From the NCBI RefSeq assembly GCF_000008185.1, contig NC_002967.9, positions 2,779,202-2,843,201 on the forward strand: a DNA stretch of 64,000 nt, read 5' to 3'. Shown here one piece after another: positions 55,349-64,000 of the stretch. The translations under genes were made by a program, and so were the position numbers. Below the pieces are notes generated by a model that ran no database searches, was not told the origin of the DNA, and saw only the letters and a list, made by a program, of their open reading frames with translations. Each line of letters begins with the position of its first letter. The stretch's first letter is position 1. The DNA is from Treponema denticola ATCC 35405. GTDB lineage: Bacteria > Spirochaetota > Spirochaetia > Treponematales > Treponemataceae.

Positions 55349-57466
55349 ATGAATAGAAATGCAGTAAAAAAAACCAAAAAAAGGTTTTCAATACGCAACA
55401 AAATGGTTATTATTTTCGGTGTTCTAATCCTTGCCGCAGGTACAATTTTATCTTCAACAGCCATTATAATTGCAGAAAAAGCAGTTACGGAAAAAGTTGC
55501 CGATCAGCTGTCCGAAAAGGCTCAGGATACAGCCGCTCTTATAGACGAACGGATTAATAGTTTTTTTGTGTTCTTAGAAAGTCTTGCAAAAATGCCTATG
55601 TTAAAAGATGACTCCCTGTCTTATGCTCAAAAACTGGAAATACTTTCATCCGATATGTCGGATAATAAATATATAAATCTTTTTGGACTATGTACGGTCG
55701 ACGGAATTGTATTTGACTCTTTTGGAGGAAGTGCAAAAGTTTTAGACCGTAAATGGTTTCAAAATACGATTACGGGGAAAAAGTTTATTTCGGAGCCTGA
55801 AATTTCACGAGGAACAAAAACTTTAGCCATGACCTTTGCCGTTCCCATATTCGATAAAAACAAATCGGTAATAGCAATCTTATTGGCGGATGTAGACGGA
55901 TTTTGGCTTTCGGATATTATTGACGACATTAAGATAGGACAGACAGGTTACTGCTACATTGTAGGCCCCACAGGAAATATCATAGCATCACATGACAGAA
56001 AATATGTTATCGAAGAATGGAACTCGGTTAAAGAAGCCGAAAAAAATAAACTATTTCAAGATATAGCTGATATCGAAAAAAAATCCATTAATCAAGATGA
56101 ACCGGGTTTTGCAAAATACCGATGGACTGAGGGTATGATGGTAGCAGGTTATGCCAAGATGCAGGGAACAGGCTGGGGAGTTATAACCAATGCCCCAATC
56201 GGAGAATTTATGGGAAAGGTAACAACATTAAAACGGACGATGAATGTACTTCTAATATGCGTATTACTTGCTACTCTTGCTATTATATTTTTTATCTCCG
56301 TAGGTTTGGTAAGACCTATAGCTGCGGTTGTTAAAGCTTTAAAAGAGATAGCTCAAGGAGACGGAGACCTTACAGTTAAGCTCCCTGTTACGGGAAACGA
56401 TGAAATAACGGACTTGTCGGAATATTTTAATCAAACAATATCTAAAATAGGGACATCATTAAAATCCGTAGGCGACAGCTCCCTCATCATGCAAAATATA
56501 GGAGATGAACTTGCAAGCAACATGGGAGAAACCGCGAGTGCAATTCATCAAATAAGTGCAAACATTACAAGCGTAAAACAGCAAACAATCACTCAGGCTG
56601 CAAGCGTTAATGAAACGACAGCCACGGTTGAAGAAATCATACGTACAATAAGACAGCTGAATTCAAACATCGAAAATCAGGCAGCCAGCGTTGCAGAATC
56701 ATCTTCGGCAATTGAAGAAATGGTTGCCAACATAGCATCCATAACTCAAACATTGGAAAAAACCGATGATGTTATAAAAACTCTTGCCTCAGCAACGGAA
56801 AACGGAAGAGAAACAATACAAAGGGCAAATACGGTAACAAAAAAAGTTGCAGAAGAATCGGGAAGTCTTATGGAAGCCTCAGGCGTTATTCAGCATATTG
56901 CAAGCCAAACAAATCTTTTAGCAATGAATGCCGCTATTGAAGCAGCTCATGCCGGAGAATCAGGAAAGGGATTTGCCGTAGTTGCAGACGAAATAAGGAA
57001 GCTGGCAGAAGAATCCAGTATGCAGGGTAAGAACATCACTTCAACACTTAAAATTTTAAGCGGAGAAATTGAAATGCTAGCCGATTCTGCAAAAACAGCC
57101 GAAGAGAAATTTAATACGATATTCGAAATATCTACTCAGGTAAAAAACATGAGCACTCGCTTAACGGAAGCGATGAAAGAACAGGAGAACGGAAGCCGTG
57201 AAGTCCTCCTCGCAATTCAAGAAATAAATAGGATTACAACAGAGGTAACAACCGGCTCGGAAGAAATGCTTGAAGGCGGTCAAAATGTTACAAAAGAAGT
57301 TGAAAGACTTGACGGGCTTACCCGTGTTATAACGGACAGCATGAATGAAATGGCTGTCGGAGCCGTAGAAATAAATAATGCAGTACAGGAAGTAAATGAG
57401 ATTACCCAAAGAAATAAACAAAGTATAGAAGTATTGGCAAGTGAAGTTCGAAAATTTAAGGTTTAG
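55349..57466 (+). CDS. Methyl-accepting chemotaxis protein
   Basis: A 705-residue chemoreceptor. TM1 lies at about 19-40 ([20 protein letters not shown]). A large periplasmic dCache-type domain (about 45-285; [40 protein letters not shown]) is followed by TM2 (about 293-318). A HAMP domain (about 320-372) and a long helical signalling domain complete it. The kinase-control tip is [20 protein letters not shown]. The dCache ligand is not predictable; many bind amino acids. The start at 55349 is preferred because an ATG four bases upstream stops at once. GGGAGGAG precedes. Confidence 0.95.
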   Translation: MNRNAVKKTKKRFSIRNKMVIIFGVLILAAGTILSSTAIIIAEKAVTEKVADQLSEKAQDTAALIDERINSFFVFLESLAKMPMLKDDSLSYAQKLEILSSDMSDNKYINLFGLCTVDGIVFDSFGGSAKVLDRKWFQNTITGKKFISEPEISRGTKTLAMTFAVPIFDKNKSVIAILLADVDGFWLSDIIDDIKIGQTGYCYIVGPTGNIIASHDRKYVIEEWNSVKEAEKNKLFQDIADIEKKSINQDEPGFAKYRWTEGMMVAGYAKMQGTGWGVITNAPIGEFMGKVTTLKRTMNVLLICVLLATLAIIFFISVGLVRPIAAVVKALKEIAQGDGDLTVKLPVTGNDEITDLSEYFNQTISKIGTSLKSVGDSSLIMQNIGDELASNMGETASAIHQISANITSVKQQTITQAASVNETTATVEEIIRTIRQLNSNIENQAASVAESSSAIEEMVANIASITQTLEKTDDVIKTLASATENGRETIQRANTVTKKVAEESGSLMEASGVIQHIASQTNLLAMNAAIEAAHAGESGKGFAVVADEIRKLAEESSMQGKNITSTLKILSGEIEMLADSAKTAEEKFNTIFEISTQVKNMSTRLTEAMKEQENGSREVLLAIQEINRITTEVTTGSEEMLEGGQNVTKEVERLDGLTRVITDSMNEMAVGAVEINNAVQEVNEITQRNKQSIEVLASEVRKFKV

Positions 57467-57489
57467 AAAATTTAGCCCAAAAAACCTTA

Positions 57490-57518
57490 TTGACATTTTT
57501 TTAATTTGATGATATATT
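57490..57518 (+). promoter_or_regulatory. Promoter of the tRNA-Gln/tRNA-Glu pair
   Basis: TTGACA (57490-57495), 17-base spacer, TATATT (57513-57518), 14 bases before tRNA-Gln. Confidence 0.85.
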
Positions 57519-57531
57519 CTTGTCCTGTTAT

Positions 57532-57602
57532 TCCCCGGTTGTGTAATGGTAGCACCGCAGATTCTGGTTCTGCTTGTGGGGGTTCGAATCCTCCCTGGGG
57601 AA
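57532..57602 (+). tRNA. tRNA-Gln (anticodon CTG)
   Basis: Acceptor TCCCCGG/CTGGGGA, D-arm GTGTAATGGTAGCAC, anticodon stem GCAGA/TCTGC around TTCTGGT (anticodon CTG), T-loop TTCGAAT, discriminator A. Confidence 0.95.
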
Positions 57603-57620
57603 TTTTTCTATATCATCTTT

Positions 57621-57692
57621 GGTCCCTTCGTCTATCGGTTAGGACATGAGATTCTCAATCTTAAAAGACGGGTTCGATTCCCGTAGGGACCG
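57621..57692 (+). tRNA. tRNA-Glu (anticodon CTC)
   Basis: Acceptor GGTCCCT/AGGGACC, D-arm GTCTATCGGTTAGGAC, anticodon stem TGAGA/TCTTA (with a wobble) around TTCTCAA (anticodon CTC), T-arm ACGGG-TTCGATT-CCCGT, discriminator G. It lies 18 bases after tRNA-Gln on one transcript. Confidence 0.95.
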
Positions 57693-57776
57693 ATTTTCCT
57701 GTCTGTAAAAAAATATCGCAATAAGTAATCGAACACCCTATAGACTTTTTCAAAATTTACGATAATATATAAAGAT

Positions 57777-59486
57777 ATGGAAAGAAGTCTATCAACATTT
57801 GATCAATTAGTAAAATCATTATCCAAAGAGGAAACACAAAGCTTACTGGAAAGCATTCAGAACAGTATAGAAGAATTCAAAAGTGAGGCACAACCGGAAG
57901 AAAAAGACAGCCTTTCAGAAAAAATCATAGAACACCAGCAGGCAGGCATATCAAGTGAACCTTTTTTGATCCGTTTATGGCTTTCCATACGGTCCTTCTT
58001 GCGTTCAATCCCTTTAAAAGTAATATATAATGAAGAACTCTTAAAAAGGATGGCAAAAAGCCTTAAAAGATCGGCCGGAGCTTATATCAATATAAATCAG
58101 AATATCTATACAGGCGTATTTTACACGGAATTAAAAAATTTACGAAAAACCCAATTATTTTTTACATCTCTTCTTTCTGCTTATGATTCGGGAAAGGGCT
58201 CTTTCTATATGCTGGTAAGCTCATTTGTTGCTCCCGCAACCTATGAAAAACTTATGAAAGAAACAAATCCTTTTTCAATTAAGATAGGCTCGGAAGTTTC
58301 CTCAAACATAAGGACAGGTTTTTTAAGAAAAATCGATTCGGTTTTTTCCAACTTAACCGATGACGAAAAAAGTGAAATGTACCTATGCGCTCAAGCCATA
58401 GAGTGGATGAAGTCCTTCTGCTCTCTGGCATTGGATAGAACCCTGCTAAGGTTTAATGTAATCTCGGATTCAAATGCTACCTGCCAAGCCCTTACAATAC
58501 AGCCAGAAATGGAAGTCCTTTCTTCAATACTTTATTCCAAAAAAAATATACCTCATAATCTTCTGCAAGCCTTATTTTTAATGCATGCGCAAGAGACAAT
58601 AATAGATGATGACAACAGAATGGTAAAAGAAGCAGATGAATTTATAAAAGATGCTATTGAAGCCCTCGGTGCAATAAGAATCTTTTTAAAACAAGTTCCC
58701 CTTCTCGACATTACCCGCTACATCAAAAAAGACATCAATTGGATGCCGTATAAACTGACAGGCGGCGAAGATTGGTTTATTTACTTTAAGCAGGCTTGGT
58801 ATGAGCGCTTTAACCAAAAATGGTCAACTTGGTCATATGAACAAAAAAGGTTTAATATTAAGGTTCAAATGATTAATCTCTTAAAGGTAGGAGATTTGGA
58901 ATCCATGAAATTTTGCCCATGGCGGAATTTATGGGTTGAATGCAAGTTCAAAAAAGAACTTCCTTTTTTATTCCTAAAAACATTTTTTTATTCCTTCTAC
59001 AGTGAAAAATTATCGGGAACCCTAAAAACAATCCTGGTAGAAGGCAATTTTTATCGGCACGAAAATTTAAACGAGTATACCACCTCATACAATGTACTCG
59101 AACACCGCAAAGGAGAATTTGAAAAGTTTGAAAACCGTTTATCACCCACGGGCGACATCGGTTCAACCTTTGCAAAAATACGTGCAGAAAAGACCGCAAC
59201 TCTAAAAAATAAAAATCAAATTGAGGGCTTGATGCACACGATAGAGGCTGAAGCAAAGCAGCTTATAACTTCGAGTATTGAAGCTCTAAAATCGGTTGAA
59301 ATGATTTTAACGGGAATTCTTGGAGGCGGAAAAACAAGTACATATGCAACCATTACAAACTGGGCACTCATAGCCGGAGTTAATAATGGTCATTTCCGCG
59401 AGGAAGTTGCTGCCGCAAAAGAACAAATACATACAGGCATAAACCTCCTCTCCTTGGCGGAAAAACTTGAGGCCGAAGCTCAATAA
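57777..59486 (+). CDS. Conserved spirochaetal protein (DUF5312-like)
   Basis: A 569-residue predominantly helical protein without signal peptide or clear membrane segments. The N-terminus (STFDQLVKSLSKEETQSLLE) is a regulatory-looking helix pair; LFIRLWLSIRSFLRSIP-like hydrophobic segment at about 63-78 may touch membrane. The middle contains QALFLMHAQETIIDDDNRMV. The C-terminus is YATITNWALIAGVNNGHFRE. From memory it resembles the spirochaete-specific DUF5312 family; no activity is known. No strong ribosome site precedes the ATG at 57777, so the exact start is uncertain. Confidence 0.65.
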   Translation: MERSLSTFDQLVKSLSKEETQSLLESIQNSIEEFKSEAQPEEKDSLSEKIIEHQQAGISSEPFLIRLWLSIRSFLRSIPLKVIYNEELLKRMAKSLKRSAGAYININQNIYTGVFYTELKNLRKTQLFFTSLLSAYDSGKGSFYMLVSSFVAPATYEKLMKETNPFSIKIGSEVSSNIRTGFLRKIDSVFSNLTDDEKSEMYLCAQAIEWMKSFCSLALDRTLLRFNVISDSNATCQALTIQPEMEVLSSILYSKKNIPHNLLQALFLMHAQETIIDDDNRMVKEADEFIKDAIEALGAIRIFLKQVPLLDITRYIKKDINWMPYKLTGGEDWFIYFKQAWYERFNQKWSTWSYEQKRFNIKVQMINLLKVGDLESMKFCPWRNLWVECKFKKELPFLFLKTFFYSFYSEKLSGTLKTILVEGNFYRHENLNEYTTSYNVLEHRKGEFEKFENRLSPTGDIGSTFAKIRAEKTATLKNKNQIEGLMHTIEAEAKQLITSSIEALKSVEMILTGILGGGKTSTYATITNWALIAGVNNGHFREEVAAAKEQIHTGINLLSLAEKLEAEAQ

Positions 59487-59489
59487 GCT

Positions 59490-60071
59490 CTATATAAACC
59501 TAAAGTATGTAAACATTACACTCAAGGATCCTATAAAAGCGCCCAATAAAAAGCGTATAAGAATTAAGATTATTAAGCATACGATTATCTGTTTTCGCAA
59601 GCTCATAAATTTTCCGCCGGATAATTTATGCACTCTAACAAAAACAGGAGACAAAAACCTGTCGAGCATATCGGCAAAATTACCTTGGCGGTAGTTTTCG
59701 GAAAAATCAAGAACCAACCTGATTATCAATATGATAATAAAGAAATTGAGTAAAAAAGAAAAAAACGACCAAACTATACTCACAATGGTTAATGCAAGTC
59801 TTAATAGCGAAAACGTTCTTGTTTCTGCAATCTGAAAAAGTAAACCGGCAAAGATAGACAAAATTCCGATAGCCAAAATAGGCGAAAAATCTACCATTCC
59901 GATTTGAGTAAATTTAAACCTTCTAAACCAACTCAAGTAAGGCTCACAAATTTCATAAAGAAACCCGCCTCGTGAATTGGAACCGAGCCACGAAAGAAAA
60001 ATATAAATAATACAAAGATAAGAATAAATCTTTACTGCAAAACCCAATGTGCTAAAAAGTGATGATATCAT
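59490..60071 (-). CDS. YggT-family membrane protein
   Basis: A 193-residue protein with two YggT units: the first with IYSYLCIIYIFLSWLGSNSR (about 16-35) and PYLSWFRRFKFTQIGMVDFSP, the second with NFFIIILIIRLVLDFSENYR and DRFLSPVFVRVHKLSGGKFM. Each has two hydrophobic segments. Members are linked to cell division site or membrane organisation; exact activity is unknown. Convergent with the upstream DUF5312-like gene, with stops four bases apart. Confidence 0.9.
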   Translation of the reverse strand: MISSLFSTLGFAVKIYSYLCIIYIFLSWLGSNSRGGFLYEICEPYLSWFRRFKFTQIGMVDFSPILAIGILSIFAGLLFQIAETRTFSLLRLALTIVSIVWSFFSFLLNFFIIILIIRLVLDFSENYRQGNFADMLDRFLSPVFVRVHKLSGGKFMSLRKQIIVCLIILILIRFLLGAFIGSLSVMFTYFRFI

Positions 60072-60111
60072 ATAAACCTCTCTACCTATACTTTAAATTT
60101 AATCATTTTTT

Positions 60112-63100
60112 CTATTCAAGCCAAATTTGTTCAACCCCGAACTGCATATTTAATTCTTCAATAAATTCCGGAGTTGAAGGAATTCGAATTTGAGGAGAAG
60201 CCTTAATTATATAAGCCTTATCCTCATCTTTTACATGAATATAAACCTCGCAGTTCCCTGACCTTTCATATAAAAAGTCTTTTAAGCCGGTCAACTCTTT
60301 TGCCGACGTTATATTTTCATCAAGTTCAATATGAACTTCGCTTAAAGCTTTTTGCTGTAATTTATCGATTTCCAAAACTTCATCTACCAAAAAGGAATGA
60401 GACTCCCCGTCACTGTTATCGATAGAACCGGCAAAGCCGCAGACGGTTTCAGGTAAAAGAACAGCTCTATGTTTTTCCCAAGTCTTTGGAAAAAAAACCA
60501 AATCCAATGTTCCGTTTAAGTCTTCAAAGGTTCCGAAGCCCATCATCGCACCTTTTTTTGTTTGATGCTGCCTTACTCCTGTAAGCATACCGACAAGAAC
60601 ATATCTCTTCTTTGAGGTCGCGCGTGCAAGATGTGAAATATCCAAGGTAGCGGAATTATCTATAACCTTTCGGTACTCATCCAAAGGGTGTCCCGAAATA
60701 TAAAAGCCCATCAGCTCTTTTTCGAGCCGCAGTTTTTCTTTTTTGGGGAACTCTTCGATTTTTTCAAAGACAAAGTCCGAAAACTCTTTTATACCGGAGC
60801 CTTCAAAAAGACTTCCCTGCCCCGTGCTTTCGTTTTCTTTTTTTTGGGAAGCGTAAGCAACCGCCCCGTCCATGTTTACCATCAAGGTAGAACGCTCCTG
60901 CCCTAAGCCGTCAAAACAGCCTGTTTTAATCATAACCTCAAGGTTCCGCTTGTTTTGAGTATGCAAATCATTCCTTTCCAAAAAGTCGATAAAGGACTTG
61001 TACCTGCCGTTCTTTTCGCGTTCTTCTACAAGTTCGTGAGCCGCCTGCATTCCGACCCCCTTAATTCCCAAAAGGCCGAAAATAATATTTCCATCGGAGG
61101 AAACGCTAAAATACGGATCGGATAAATTTACATGGGGCGGTAGAATTTTAAGACCCATCTTTTCGGCTTCTGCAATATATTCTGGAAGTTTGTCGGTAGA
61201 GGTAATTTCGTTGGTAAGGTTAGCCGCCATAAATTCTGCCGGAAAATGAGCTTTCAGGTAGGCGGTCTGAAAGGCTAAAACCGAATAGGCTGCTGCGTGA
61301 CTCTTGTTAAAACCGTAGCCTGCAAAGGGGATAAGAATCTCAAAGATTCTATCGGCGTCTTCCCTGCTGAATCCCTTTTCTTGTGCACCCTTAATAAACT
61401 TTTCTTTTTCGGTTTTCATAACCTCGATTTTTTTCTTTCCCATAGCACGGCGGAGTATATCGGCCTGACCTAAAGAGTAGCCCGCTATTCTTTGGGCAAC
61501 CTGCATAACCTGTTCCTGATAAACGATAACTCCATAGGTTTCGGAAAGTATATCTTCAAGGCAGGGGTCGGGATATTTGATTTTGGAATTATCGAATTTT
61601 GACTCGATAAACTGGTTGATATAATCCATAGGCCCCGGACGGTACAAGGCATTTAAAGCAATCAGATCTTCCATTTTGGAGGGCTTTGCACGCTTTAAAA
61701 TATTTTGCATTCCCTGACTTTCAAACTGGAAGACTGCAGCAGCTTTACCTTCACTAAGCATTTTAAACGTTTCAGCATCCGAATAATCAATATCGCCTAT
61801 AGAAAATTTTCTCCATTCCCCTCCCCTCTTATGGATTAGGTCTTCGGTATGTTTTATAAGGGTTAAGGTTTTTAGGCCTAAAAAGTCCATCTTTACAAGG
61901 CCGCAGTTTTCGATTAAGTCCATTGTAAATTGAGTTGCGACCTTTCCGGTTTTTGAATCCTTGTAAAGCGGAACATAGTCGGTTAAGGCTGTCTTACCTA
62001 TAACGATGCCCGCAGCATGAAGACTGGAATTACGGTTTCGGCCCTCAAGAGCTATGCTTATTTCAAAAAGCTCTTTGTATTGGGAGTCTTCGGCCATTTC
62101 TTTTAATTCTGGAACTACATCAACAGCGTATTTTAATGTAACCTCTTTTATACCGTCCGTTAAAGGTTTGGGAGGTATGAGTTTTGTAATGGCGTTTACA
62201 TCGGCAAGCGGAATATTTAAAACCCGGCCCACATCTTTTACGACAGCCTTGGGCTTTAAGGTTCCGAAGGTGATGATTTGACCGACATTTTCGTCCCCAT
62301 ATTTTTGACGCACATACTCTATTACCTCCTGCCGCCTTTCGAAGCAAAAGTCTACGTCGAAGTCGGGCATCGAAACCCTTTCGGGATTTAAAAAGCGCTC
62401 AAAAAGGAGGTTGTACTTTAGGGGGTCTATGTCGGTAATCCTCAAAGAGTATGCAAGGATTGAGCCTGCTCCGGAACCGCGCCCAGGGCCTACGGGAACT
62501 CCGTTATTTTTTGCCCAGTTTATAAAATCCCACACAATTAAAAAATAGCCGACAAAGTCCATTTTTATAACTATATCGAGCTCATAGTTAAGCCTATTCT
62601 TTATTTCATCGGTAATGACGGGATAACGCTTTTTTAAGCCTTCCTCAGCAAGATGCCTGATATAGTCTTCCTTTGAGCTAAAATCTTCAGGGATTTTGTA
62701 TATCGGAAGAATGGGGCCGGGTTGAGGAATTTCCAAATTGCACATTTCTGCAATACGGACGGTGTTTAAAATTGCTTCAGGATATTCGGGGAAGAGTTGA
62801 GCCATTTCTTCTCCCGACTTAAAATAAAATTCGCTTCCCTCAAACTGCATGCGGTTGGTATCGGTTCTAAGTTTTTTCATTCCGATACACATTAAAATAT
62901 CTTGAGCTACATAATCTTTTTGTTCTACATAATGAATATCGTTGGTCAAAACCAAAGGAACGCCGACCTTGCGGGCCATCTCGATTAAAAGTTTGGAAGC
63001 CTTTTTTTCTTCTTTTAGTCCGTGGTCTTGAAGCTCGATAAAATAATTTTCGGCACCGAAAATCTCACGGTATTTTCGGACATGGGCTTCGGCCTTTTCT

Positions 63101-63561
63101 TTTTCGCCGTTTAATAAAAGAACAGGAAGCTCTCCTGCAAGACAGGCCGACAAGCATATAAGCCCTTCCGCATACTGTGCCAAAAGCTCATCATCTATAC
63201 GCGGCTTATAATACATGCCCTCAGTATATCCCTTAGAGCAAAGCACCATTAAATTGCGGTATCCTGTTTCATTCTTTGCCAAGAGGATAAGGTGGTAGTA
63301 TTTTTTCCCGCCCGGAGTTTCTTTTTTTTCAAACCGGCTTTCGGGAGCAACATAGAATTCGCAGCCGATTATGGGTTTTATATTTTTTTCTTTACAGGCA
63401 TTATAAAAATTTATAGCCCCGAACATATTGCCGTGATCGGTCAATGCAAGGGCTGTCTGCCCCAGCTTTTCGGCCTTTGCCGCAAGAGCTTTGACCGAAG
63501 CAGCTCCGTCTAAAAGAGAAAAATCGGAATGAACATGAAGATGAACAAAATCGACAGCCAT
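60112..63561 (-). CDS. dnaE: DNA polymerase III alpha subunit
   Basis: The 1149-residue replicative polymerase. The N-terminal PHP domain begins VHLHVHSDFSLLDGAAS and has LTDHGNMFG. The palm carries the catalytic aspartates in MPDFDVDFCFERR (about 385-397), with GPGRGSGAGSILAY just before; the third acidic residue lies further on. The fingers, beta-binding region, tandem HhH and an OB domain (VGMLTGVRQHQTKKGAMMGF) follow. Length is that of bacterial DnaE1. The family start HLHVHS is preserved so the ATG at 63561 is sound. Monocistronic. Confidence 0.97.
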   Translation of the reverse strand: MAVDFVHLHVHSDFSLLDGAASVKALAAKAEKLGQTALALTDHGNMFGAINFYNACKEKNIKPIIGCEFYVAPESRFEKKETPGGKKYYHLILLAKNETGYRNLMVLCSKGYTEGMYYKPRIDDELLAQYAEGLICLSACLAGELPVLLLNGEKEKAEAHVRKYREIFGAENYFIELQDHGLKEEKKASKLLIEMARKVGVPLVLTNDIHYVEQKDYVAQDILMCIGMKKLRTDTNRMQFEGSEFYFKSGEEMAQLFPEYPEAILNTVRIAEMCNLEIPQPGPILPIYKIPEDFSSKEDYIRHLAEEGLKKRYPVITDEIKNRLNYELDIVIKMDFVGYFLIVWDFINWAKNNGVPVGPGRGSGAGSILAYSLRITDIDPLKYNLLFERFLNPERVSMPDFDVDFCFERRQEVIEYVRQKYGDENVGQIITFGTLKPKAVVKDVGRVLNIPLADVNAITKLIPPKPLTDGIKEVTLKYAVDVVPELKEMAEDSQYKELFEISIALEGRNRNSSLHAAGIVIGKTALTDYVPLYKDSKTGKVATQFTMDLIENCGLVKMDFLGLKTLTLIKHTEDLIHKRGGEWRKFSIGDIDYSDAETFKMLSEGKAAAVFQFESQGMQNILKRAKPSKMEDLIALNALYRPGPMDYINQFIESKFDNSKIKYPDPCLEDILSETYGVIVYQEQVMQVAQRIAGYSLGQADILRRAMGKKKIEVMKTEKEKFIKGAQEKGFSREDADRIFEILIPFAGYGFNKSHAAAYSVLAFQTAYLKAHFPAEFMAANLTNEITSTDKLPEYIAEAEKMGLKILPPHVNLSDPYFSVSSDGNIIFGLLGIKGVGMQAAHELVEEREKNGRYKSFIDFLERNDLHTQNKRNLEVMIKTGCFDGLGQERSTLMVNMDGAVAYASQKKENESTGQGSLFEGSGIKEFSDFVFEKIEEFPKKEKLRLEKELMGFYISGHPLDEYRKVIDNSATLDISHLARATSKKRYVLVGMLTGVRQHQTKKGAMMGFGTFEDLNGTLDLVFFPKTWEKHRAVLLPETVCGFAGSIDNSDGESHSFLVDEVLEIDKLQQKALSEVHIELDENITSAKELTGLKDFLYERSGNCEVYIHVKDEDKAYIIKASPQIRIPSTPEFIEELNMQFGVEQIWLE

Positions 63562-63705
63562 AAGGCTTTAAGACTACCACAAAAGGCCCTTTTTTTCAAG
63601 ACTTGGATAAAGAAAAACGCCCAAGCTGCCAATCGGAATAAAAACCGGATAATTTAAAGTAGAAAAAGTACCTTAAAAATGGTATTATACTGGGGAGTAT
63701 TAAAT

Positions 63706-64000
63706 ATGGGTATAGATAAATTTATTTACTTAGGTATTCTTGTAATATTCGGAGTTTTTTTTATTAGTAAGATGTTTAATCCGCCTTCAGGTCCTCAGTA
63801 TAAGTTGAAAACAATTTCTTTTGCCGATAAAAAACTGCCGAAAGCAACAGACCTTGGTAAGCATATTTTCATATCAAAGGCAAAAAGTAAATTGATACTG
63901 CCTTGGGAGTTTGATTTATGGACACAAGTCAATTTGTTTGAAAATGCCATTGTTCTAAAAAGATATAAAAAAGAAAAAGTTATATTTTTTTATGAATTAA
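63706..64000 (+). CDS. N-terminal part of an unknown membrane-anchored protein (cut by window edge)
   Basis: The first 98 codons of an open frame starting MGIDKFIYLGILVIFGVFFI, a single N-terminal membrane anchor. A likely periplasmic segment follows (SFADKKLPKATDLGKHIFIS). GGGGAG precedes the ATG by about eight bases and a TATTAT box lies at 63682-63687. The frame is still open at the end of the window. No family recognised. Confidence 0.55.
   Translation, partial: MGIDKFIYLGILVIFGVFFISKMFNPPSGPQYKLKTISFADKKLPKATDLGKHIFISKAKSKLILPWEFDLWTQVNLFENAIVLKRYKKEKVIFFYEL

Overview
The window looks like chromosome from an oral treponeme, most likely Treponema denticola or a very close relative. The evidence is an AT-rich genome with a spirochaete-type motility operon (fliK, flgD, flgE, flbD, motA, motB, fliL, fliM, fliY, fliO, fliP). 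Its FlgE carries Lys165 and Cys178, the pair known to form the lysinoalanine hook crosslink in T. denticola. There are also BspA-like leucine-rich-repeat lipoproteins, a bacterial XPB helicase, a prolyl iminopeptidase and several long proteins that I place as spirochaete-specific. Identification rests on recognising protein families by eye; no database search was possible.

Layout. 1-6.6 kb (minus strand): XPB helicase start, FGGY sugar kinase, PRPP synthetase, a tandem pair of cNMP-binding/GGDEF proteins, RsgA, and a 19-codon mini-ORF with its own promoter. 6.6-9.3 kb: YhhN-like membrane protein, then tatD-dus behind a promoter holding two perfect palindromes. 9.3-13.6 kb is a locally GC-richer, repeat-rich islet: two copies of an inverted-repeat intergenic element, a 19.4-copy heptamer array framed by a promoter and a terminator, an HU-like DNA-binding protein, seven 23-bp palindromic units, and two related LRR lipoproteins with duplicated leader sequence and many hairpins. 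13.7-16.0 kb: oligoendopeptidase F and a small EamA-type transporter.

16.0-25.9 kb is the standout: a type I restriction-modification operon hsdR-hsdM-fic-hsdS read leftward. It is followed by a tyrosine recombinase gene and two silent, oppositely oriented hsdS half-genes. Both start precisely at the same codon-aligned motif that sits before TRD2 of the expressed hsdS, and an exact 18-bp inverted repeat links the active gene and the nearer cassette. This is the architecture of a DNA-inversion phase-variable methyltransferase (phasevarion). A Fic (AMPylase) gene with an inhibitory motif sits inside the operon, and a TPR gene sits between the cassettes.

26-35 kb: GNAT acetyltransferase, orphan HicB, HflX, tRNA-Ala, a long spirochaetal protein with a glutaredoxin, LysM/M23 peptidase, ornithine cyclodeaminase family protein, oligopeptide-binding lipoprotein. 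34.6-36.0 kb: an MNT/HEPN toxin-antitoxin pair plus an overlapping DinB-like third gene, wedged immediately downstream of fliP, where fliQ, fliR, flhB and flhA would be expected. 36-45.3 kb: the motility operon. 45.6-48.2 kb: a Rpn-type nuclease, an NTF2-like protein, a DUF4300-like lipoprotein and two gene remnants. 48.3-64 kb: prolyl iminopeptidase, alpha/beta hydrolase, PspC, a lipoprotein, a heterodimeric ABC exporter with one degenerate ATP site, a methyl-accepting chemotaxis protein, tRNA-Gln and tRNA-Glu, a DUF5312-like protein, YggT, DnaE and the start of an unknown membrane protein.
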